64,000 nucleotides of DNA from DASSBQ01 sp040981125 (GTDB taxonomy: Bacteria > Nitrospirota > Nitrospiria > Nitrospirales > Nitrospiraceae): positions 310,001 to 374,000 of the forward strand of contig JANRMQ010000004.1 in NCBI GenBank assembly GCA_040981125.1. Direction: 5' to 3'. A model generated the notes under the pieces. That model saw nothing but the letters and a program-made list of their open reading frames with translations. It made no database searches and was not told the DNA's origin. Positions within the stretch are counted from its first letter, which is position 1. Every line of letters begins with the position of its first letter. The position numbers were made by a program, and so were the translations under genes. Positions 58,861-64,000 of the stretch are shown here, one piece after another.

Positions 58861-60651
58861 GTGTCTTGGAAGGAAGCGAAACAGACTGCCTCCTTGCCTC
58901 ATGCTGCACCGCCGTCGGCTTCCCACCGGCCACCCGCCAGAACCCCTGATCTCATGGATGAGATAAAGACGAGATTGCATTGGCTGATGGCTCTCCGCGT
59001 GGTCGTGGTGACCCTATTGCTCGGCTTGTCGCTGGCATTCCAGGTCACCAGAGGCGAACAGGCGCCGATATTCTATGGGCTCATCATCTTCACCTACGTC
59101 GTCACCCTGTTCTATGCCGCGTTGCTCCGGCATCTGCGTACTCAGCAGGCGCTGACGCTCGTGACCTGGTTTCAGATGGCCATTGACCTGATTCTTGAAA
59201 CCATTCTGGTCGTAGCGACCGGCGGAATCGAGAGTCCTTTTTCAGTGCTGTACGTCACCACCGTGGCCGTCGCCAGCCTGGTGTTGCAATGTCGCGCGGG
59301 AATCGTGACGGCCAGTCTCTGCACCATCCTGCTGGGAGCGGTCACGGTGGTTCAATCCGAGGGGCTGTTACAGGCCGCCGGCTGGTTGCCTCCCAGTCGA
59401 TTGAGTTATGCGGAAAGCATGCAAACGTTTTCGATCTATGGGCTTGCGTTTCTCGGCGTCGGATTCTTGAGCGGGATGCTGGCGGATCAGTTGCGACAGG
59501 CGGATCAATCGCTGCGTGAAAAGGAACAAGGGCTTTCGCGCCTGCAACGATTCCACGAGGACATCGTCCACAGCATCAGCAGCGGGGTGTTCACCACCGA
59601 TGAGGCGGGACGGATCACTTCATTCAATCCTGCCGCGCAAGAGGCCACCGGCTACCAGGCCGAACAGGTCCGCGGACGTTTCTGGCGAGAAGTCTTCAAT
59701 TGGCATCCCGTGCAGTCCTCCGGAACAGAGGATGATGTGATGTCGCTCGCATCCGTTCGGTTTGAAGTGGAATGCGCGCGGGCCGACGGAAGTCGGCTCG
59801 TATTGGGCATGACGGTGTCGCCGTTTCATGAGCAGGGCAAGCAGACGGGACTGGTGGGCGTCTTCAAGGATCTGACTCAGATTCGAGACCTGGAAGAGGA
59901 AATGCGACGGCGTGAATGGTTGGCCAAGCTGGGCGAGATGTCGGCCGGGATGGCGCATGAAATACGGAATCCGCTGGGCGCGCTGGCCGGAGCCATGCAG
60001 ATGCTGCGGGCCGACGTGCGCGGCGACGATACCAGCCAACGGCTGATGGACATCGCGATTCGAGAGGCGACCAGGTTGGATAACATCATCACCGAATTCC
60101 TTCAGTACGCCCGTCCGCCGGACCTCCATTTGCGCGAGCACGATTTAAACAAACTACTTGCCGACACGTTGAATCTGATTCAACATGAGGCTCGAACGCG
60201 CATGCACATCGCGATATCGGCGTCCATGGCGGCCGAGCCCCTCGTCGCGCAGGTGGATCAAGATCAACTCAAACAGGTGTTCTGGAACCTTGCGACAAAT
60301 GCGTTTGATGCCATGCCCGCCGGCGGCCGGCTTGCTATTGCAACCGCCTTGCGGCAGGTCGATGTGATGGGCCGCCGCACCGATGTCATGGAAATCACCT
60401 TTCAGGATACGGGCGAAGGCATTCCCCGACAGAATTTCGACAAGATCTTTCTGCCGTTCTTTACGACCAAGAAAGAAGGCTCGGGACTCGGACTCGCTCA
60501 GGTCCATCGAATCGTCGATTTGCATGGAGGATGGATCAAGGTCGACAGCGAAGTAGGGCATGGGGCCAAATTCGTCGTGTGCTTGCCGCGCTCGGCCGAT
60601 GCCGGCGCGCGGCCATGGTATGAAGGAAGGGAACCGTGGAAAAGATTCTAG
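58861..60651 (+). CDS. pilS: PilS-like membrane sensor histidine kinase
   Basis: 596 residues: about six N-terminal membrane helices (about 40-210), a PAS domain (about 230-345, SISSGVFTTDEAGRITSFNP), a HisKA domain with the phospho-accepting His in GMAHEIRNPLGAL (about 364-376), and an ATPase domain with NLATNAFDAMPAGG, DTGEGI and GSGLGLAQVHRIVDLHGG. PilS kinases sense pilin levels and phosphorylate PilR. GTG 58861 or ATG 58954 may be the start. Its end overlaps pilR by 16 nt. Confidence 0.9.
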   Translation: MSWKEAKQTASLPHAAPPSASHRPPARTPDLMDEIKTRLHWLMALRVVVVTLLLGLSLAFQVTRGEQAPIFYGLIIFTYVVTLFYAALLRHLRTQQALTLVTWFQMAIDLILETILVVATGGIESPFSVLYVTTVAVASLVLQCRAGIVTASLCTILLGAVTVVQSEGLLQAAGWLPPSRLSYAESMQTFSIYGLAFLGVGFLSGMLADQLRQADQSLREKEQGLSRLQRFHEDIVHSISSGVFTTDEAGRITSFNPAAQEATGYQAEQVRGRFWREVFNWHPVQSSGTEDDVMSLASVRFEVECARADGSRLVLGMTVSPFHEQGKQTGLVGVFKDLTQIRDLEEEMRRREWLAKLGEMSAGMAHEIRNPLGALAGAMQMLRADVRGDDTSQRLMDIAIREATRLDNIITEFLQYARPPDLHLREHDLNKLLADTLNLIQHEARTRMHIAISASMAAEPLVAQVDQDQLKQVFWNLATNAFDAMPAGGRLAIATALRQVDVMGRRTDVMEITFQDTGEGIPRQNFDKIFLPFFTTKKEGSGLGLAQVHRIVDLHGGWIKVDSEVGHGAKFVVCLPRSADAGARPWYEGREPWKRF

Positions 60652-62018
60652 TTGTCGATGACGAACAAAGTATGCGCGATGTGTTGAGCATCATGCTCAA
60701 GCGGGCGGGGTACGGCGTGACGGCCGCGTCGAACGGCGAAGAAGCGATCGAACACATTCACAAAGAACTGTTCGATCTCGTGATCACCGACCTGCGCATG
60801 CCGAAGATCGACGGATTGGAAGTGCTGAAGGCGGTCAAAGCCTCGTCGCCCGAGACCGTGGTCTTGGTGATTACCGCTTTTGCATCCGCCGAGTCGGCTG
60901 TGGATGCCATGAAGCACGGGGCCTACGACTACCTGACGAAACCGTTTCAGGTCGACGAGGTGCAGCTGATTATTCGCAACGCGTTGGAGCGGCGGCGGCT
61001 TTCCACCGAGAATATCCTGCTCAAGCGGGAAATGGCCAGCCAATCATCGTTCTCACGGATCATCGGGCAAAGCGAGGCGATGCAGCGGGTCTTCGAGGTG
61101 ATCAAGAAGGTTGCGGATTCCAAAAGCAATGTCCTGATCGGAGGAGAGAGCGGCACCGGTAAGGAACTGGTGGCGCGGGCTATCCACTACAACAGCAGCC
61201 GGGCGCAGATGCCGTTCGTCACGGTCAATTGTAGTGCCGTGCCGGAGACTCTGCTGGAAAGCGAACTCTTCGGACATATGAAGGGCTCGTTCACGGGAGC
61301 CGTTTCCAACAAAGCCGGATTGTTCGAGGTGGCGAACGGAGGCACGATTTTCCTCGACGAGATCGGGGATACGACTCCGGCCATCCAGGTCAAACTTCTG
61401 CGGGTGATCCAGGAACGCGAGTTTCGACGTGTCGGCGGCACTCAGGACGTCAAAGTCGATGTCCGGATCGTCGCGGCCACGAATCGCGATTTGGAAAGGG
61501 CCGTGGCGGAGGGCGCGTTTCGGGAAGATCTCTACTATCGCTTGGATGTCATCCCCATCAAGCTGCCGCCGCTCCGCATGCGCAGCGGCGATATTCCTCT
61601 GTTGGTGACCCATTTTTTGGAGAAATTTTCCCGGGAAAGTGGTAAACCGATGCCGAATCTGACGCAGGAAGCCATGCGCGTGCTGCTGGCGCACGAATGG
61701 CGAGGCAATGTCCGGGAATTGGAGAACGTCATTGAACGCGTGGTCGCGTTCAGCCAGGGAAGCACGGTGACGGACGCCGACATCGGCGGCTGGCTTCACA
61801 AATCTCCCGCTCCGCAGCAGGTCGCCCTATCGACCGATCTGCCGGACGAGGGGCTGGATTTGGAGGGGCTGATCAATTCAATCGAGAAGACGTTGCTCCT
61901 CAAGGCGCTGGAACGGAGCCAATGGGTCAAGAAACGGGCGGCTCGGCTGCTTCGCTTAAATACCAGATCGTTTCGCTACCGGTTGGAAAAATATGAGATC
62001 AAAGGAGGCCGTGACTAA
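60636..62018 (+). CDS. pilR: sigma54-dependent response regulator (PilR/NtrC type)
   Basis: 460 residues. Receiver domain (1-120) with the acceptor Asp in LVITDLRMP (about 51), AAA+ domain with Walker A GGESGTGKE (about 168-176), Walker B FLDEIGD (about 236), and a Fis-type HTH at the C-terminus (KKRAARLLRLNTRSFRYRLE). The sigma54 contact loop reads GSFTGA instead of the common GAFTGA. It would turn on pilin or other sigma54 promoters after phosphorylation by the overlapping kinase gene. Confidence 0.93.
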   Translation: MEKILVVDDEQSMRDVLSIMLKRAGYGVTAASNGEEAIEHIHKELFDLVITDLRMPKIDGLEVLKAVKASSPETVVLVITAFASAESAVDAMKHGAYDYLTKPFQVDEVQLIIRNALERRRLSTENILLKREMASQSSFSRIIGQSEAMQRVFEVIKKVADSKSNVLIGGESGTGKELVARAIHYNSSRAQMPFVTVNCSAVPETLLESELFGHMKGSFTGAVSNKAGLFEVANGGTIFLDEIGDTTPAIQVKLLRVIQEREFRRVGGTQDVKVDVRIVAATNRDLERAVAEGAFREDLYYRLDVIPIKLPPLRMRSGDIPLLVTHFLEKFSRESGKPMPNLTQEAMRVLLAHEWRGNVRELENVIERVVAFSQGSTVTDADIGGWLHKSPAPQQVALSTDLPDEGLDLEGLINSIEKTLLLKALERSQWVKKRAARLLRLNTRSFRYRLEKYEIKGGRD

Positions 62019-62039
62019 CGTCAATCGGATGCCCTTTAC

Positions 62040-62930
62040 GTGAGGCCTGCCTGCGTTCGGGTTCGCGCTCCAGCCAAAATCAATCTTATCCTTCGAGTGC
62101 TCGACCGCCGGCCTGACGGGTACCATAATGTGTGGTCCCTGATGCAGACGGTGGGACTCTACGACGAACTTGTGATCACGCTGCGGCCTGAATCGGCCGC
62201 CGGCATTGATCTCCGGTGCGATGATCCGGCGTTGGCCGTGGATCGGACCAACCTGGTCTGCCGCGCGGCCGCCCTCATGCTTGAGCGAGCGCAACGCCGG
62301 ATGGGAGTCGCGATCGAATTGCAGAAGCGCATTCCCATGGGCGCCGGACTTGGGGGCGGCAGCAGCGATGCCGCGGCCACCATCGTGGGCCTCGACCAAT
62401 TGCTGGAGCTGGGATGGTCGCGAGCGATCATGAGCGACATCGGCCAAAGCTTGGGCAGCGATGTCCCCTTTTTCTTTGCCGCTCCGACCGCCGTGGCAAC
62501 GGGGAGAGGAGAACAAGTTCGCCCGGCGGCGCTCGAGGAACCTCGCTGGGTCTTGTTGATCAATCCGGGATTTCCCGTCGATACTCGATGGGCCTATCAG
62601 CAATTGGCCGCCTCTCGTCGAGAGATCGCCCCGGTGCGGCAATCCGCGCCTGACGACCCATCGGTGTTGACCTGGCGCGATATTGTCCACGAAGCGGCGA
62701 ATGATTTTGAGTCACCGGTGTTCCAGGCGCATCCGCTCCTTCGCGACCTCAAGCGTCGTCTCGAGGCGGCGGGGGCCGACATGGCTTTGCTGTCGGGCAG
62801 TGGCGCGACGGTGTTTGGAGTTTTCCCCGACAAACCTTCAGCCGCGCGGGCGTATGAATCATTCGGCGGCGAGCCGCAGTACAAAGTATTTTTGACCGAG
62901 ACCTGTACGGAGCCGCTGACTGTCCAATAA
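62040..62930 (+). CDS. ispE: 4-(cytidine 5'-diphospho)-2-C-methyl-D-erythritol kinase
   Basis: 296 residues, GHMP kinase. APAKINLILRVLDRRPDGYH (about 10-29) at the N-terminus, the ATP loop PMGAGLGGGSSDAAATI (about 99-115), and LSGSGATVFGVF (about 254-265). It acts in the methylerythritol phosphate route to isoprenoids, including the undecaprenyl carrier used by mraY and the glycan locus. The GTG start lies 21 bp after pilR. Confidence 0.94.
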   Translation: MRPACVRVRAPAKINLILRVLDRRPDGYHNVWSLMQTVGLYDELVITLRPESAAGIDLRCDDPALAVDRTNLVCRAAALMLERAQRRMGVAIELQKRIPMGAGLGGGSSDAAATIVGLDQLLELGWSRAIMSDIGQSLGSDVPFFFAAPTAVATGRGEQVRPAALEEPRWVLLINPGFPVDTRWAYQQLAASRREIAPVRQSAPDDPSVLTWRDIVHEAANDFESPVFQAHPLLRDLKRRLEAAGADMALLSGSGATVFGVFPDKPSAARAYESFGGEPQYKVFLTETCTEPLTVQ

Positions 62931-62966
62931 GAATATTTTGACTCGCACCGCATCCACTCGGCTAGG

Positions 62967-62996
62967 TTGACAACCAATATGGCTTTCCGATAGATT
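62967..62996 (+). promoter_or_regulatory. possible promoter of prs
   Basis: Perfect TTGACA (62967-62972) and TAGATT (62991-62996) with an 18-bp spacer; lies in the 208-bp ispE-prs gap. Confidence 0.45.
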
Positions 62997-63138
62997 TCGA
63001 ACTTTCTGACGGCTTCTTTCTTGACGGTCACGCGACGAGGTTAGTGGGCGCCCACAGATCCACGCCGGTTCAAACGATTCCGTTCACGCTTTCCTGATAG
63101 GCCTCTGCGTCGGCACATCGTAAGCGTCCGAGGGACAC

Positions 63139-64000
63139 ATGAGCAGAGAATTGAAGCTTTTCTCGGGCAGCGCCAATCCTGCGCTCGCCCATGCGATTTG
63201 CGACTACCTCGGCATCCGCATCGGCGAAGCGACGGTGTCCTCGTTCAGTGACGGAGAAGTCCGTGTCAAAATAGAGGAAAATGTTCGCGGGGCCGATGTG
63301 TTTGTGACTCAGTCGTGCTGCGCGCCCGTCAACGATTCGATCATGGAATTGCTCATCATGATCGATGCCGTCAAACGGTCTTCTGCCAATCGCATCACCG
63401 CCGTCATTCCCTACTTCGGCTACGGACGGCAGGATCGGAAGGATCAGCCGCGTGTTCCGATCTCCGCCAAGTTGGTCGCGGACATCATTACGACCGCCGG
63501 GGCGGATCGCGTGCTGACCATGGACTTGCATGCCGGACAGATCCAAGGGTTCTTCAACATTCCCGTTGACCACCTGTATGCCCTCCCGGTGCTGATGGAC
63601 TATATCACCAAGCGCAAAATCGCGGATCTCGTCATCGTGTCTCCTGACGCCGGCGGCGTGGAACGGGCTCGTGCTTTTGCAAAGCGACTGCAGGCCAATC
63701 TGGCGATCATCGACAAGCGGCGAGAGGGGCCCAATCAAGCGCAGGTGATGAACATCATCGGGGATGTTCAGGGAAAGAGCGCGTTGCTCTTGGACGACAT
63801 GATCGATACGGCCGGCACGATCGTGCAGGGAGCGCAAGCCTGCTATGACAAGGGCGCGCGCGAAGTATGGGCCGGCTGCACTCATCCGGTGTTGTCCGGA
63901 CCGGCGCTTGACCGTCTCTGTCGATCCTGCCTGGCGGAGGTCATCGTGACGGATACGATTCCGTTGCGGGGGAAGGAAGAAGCGTGCCCCAAGCTCCATA
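63139..64000 (+). CDS. prs: ribose-phosphate pyrophosphokinase, 3' end beyond the window
   Basis: The first 287 codons are visible of an expected about 310-320. FSGSANPALAHAI at the start, SFSDGEVRVKIEENVRGADV (about 35-54), YFGYGRQDRKDQPRVPISAK (about 94-113), the divalent-metal histidine in MDLHAGQIQGFF, and the PRPP loop DDMIDTAGTI (about 218-227) are all present. It makes PRPP for nucleotides, histidine and tryptophan. ATG 63139 follows GAGGGAC. Gene order ispE-prs is common in many bacteria. Confidence 0.95.
   Translation, partial: MSRELKLFSGSANPALAHAICDYLGIRIGEATVSSFSDGEVRVKIEENVRGADVFVTQSCCAPVNDSIMELLIMIDAVKRSSANRITAVIPYFGYGRQDRKDQPRVPISAKLVADIITTAGADRVLTMDLHAGQIQGFFNIPVDHLYALPVLMDYITKRKIADLVIVSPDAGGVERARAFAKRLQANLAIIDKRREGPNQAQVMNIIGDVQGKSALLLDDMIDTAGTIVQGAQACYDKGAREVWAGCTHPVLSGPALDRLCRSCLAEVIVTDTIPLRGKEEACPKLH

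Noticed and set aside
62931..63138. Possible tRNA gene between ispE and prs (GGTTCAAAC string)
   Set aside because: No cloverleaf can be built around it; kept only as a promoter-bearing gap.

Overview
The window reads as chromosomal DNA of a GC-rich diderm bacterium. The protein flavour and gene order (complete dcw cluster followed by pgeF-yggS-proC-yggT-divIVA, pilC-pilS-pilR-ispE-prs, short intergenic terminal-inverted-repeat elements) suggest Nitrospira or a close relative in Nitrospirota. That assignment is inference from family resemblance; no rRNA or tRNA gene is present to confirm it.

Layout. 1-2.4 kb: end of a DUF2914 protein, a flavin reductase, a small zinc-ribbon protein, a SpeD-like (AdoMet decarboxylase fold) protein and an SCP2-domain protein. 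2.5-7.9 kb (minus strand): a TetR regulator with a clear palindromic operator, an RND membrane-fusion protein and an HAE-1/AcrB-type RND pump; a 284-bp inverted-repeat element sits between adaptor and pump. 8.0-15.7 kb: a phosphonate locus. It holds a PEP mutase fused to a nucleotidyltransferase, two duplicated secreted proteins, a two-subunit ThDP decarboxylase of the phosphonopyruvate/sulfopyruvate type, a 2-aminoethylphosphonate-type transaminase, a free cytidylyltransferase-like protein, and a nucleotidyltransferase/CDP-alcohol phosphotransferase fusion. Together these would make 2-aminoethylphosphonate, activate it with CTP and attach it to a lipid or polyol. 15.8-26.1 kb: flippase-like membrane proteins, five putative glycosyltransferases and a LarA-like protein, probably a surface glycan or glycolipid locus that continues the phosphonate locus. 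26.4-34.0 kb: a TIM-barrel hydrolase-like protein, cstA, yajQ, a beta-propeller lipoprotein, a repeat-rich secreted protein and asnS.

34.2-55.2 kb is the division and cell-wall cluster: rsmH-ftsL-ftsI-murE-murF-mraY-murD-ftsW-murG-murC-murB-ddl-ftsQ-ftsA-ftsZ-pgeF-yggS-proC-yggT-divIVA. It is led by one sigma70-like promoter and an MraZ-type operator, but mraZ is missing. Most junctions overlap by 1-10 nt, so translation is probably coupled. 55.2-64 kb: a serine hydrolase, a small unknown protein divergent from pgsA, the pilus genes pilC, pilS and pilR, then ispE and the 5' part of prs, cut by the window end.

Most notable: the phosphonate-to-CDP-alcohol locus, an FtsZ with two copies of its C-terminal partner-binding peptide, the MraZ box without mraZ, a SpeD homologue that keeps Ser/His/Cys but has lost the Glu and His flanking the cleavage serine, and a family of terminal-inverted-repeat elements abutting stop codons.
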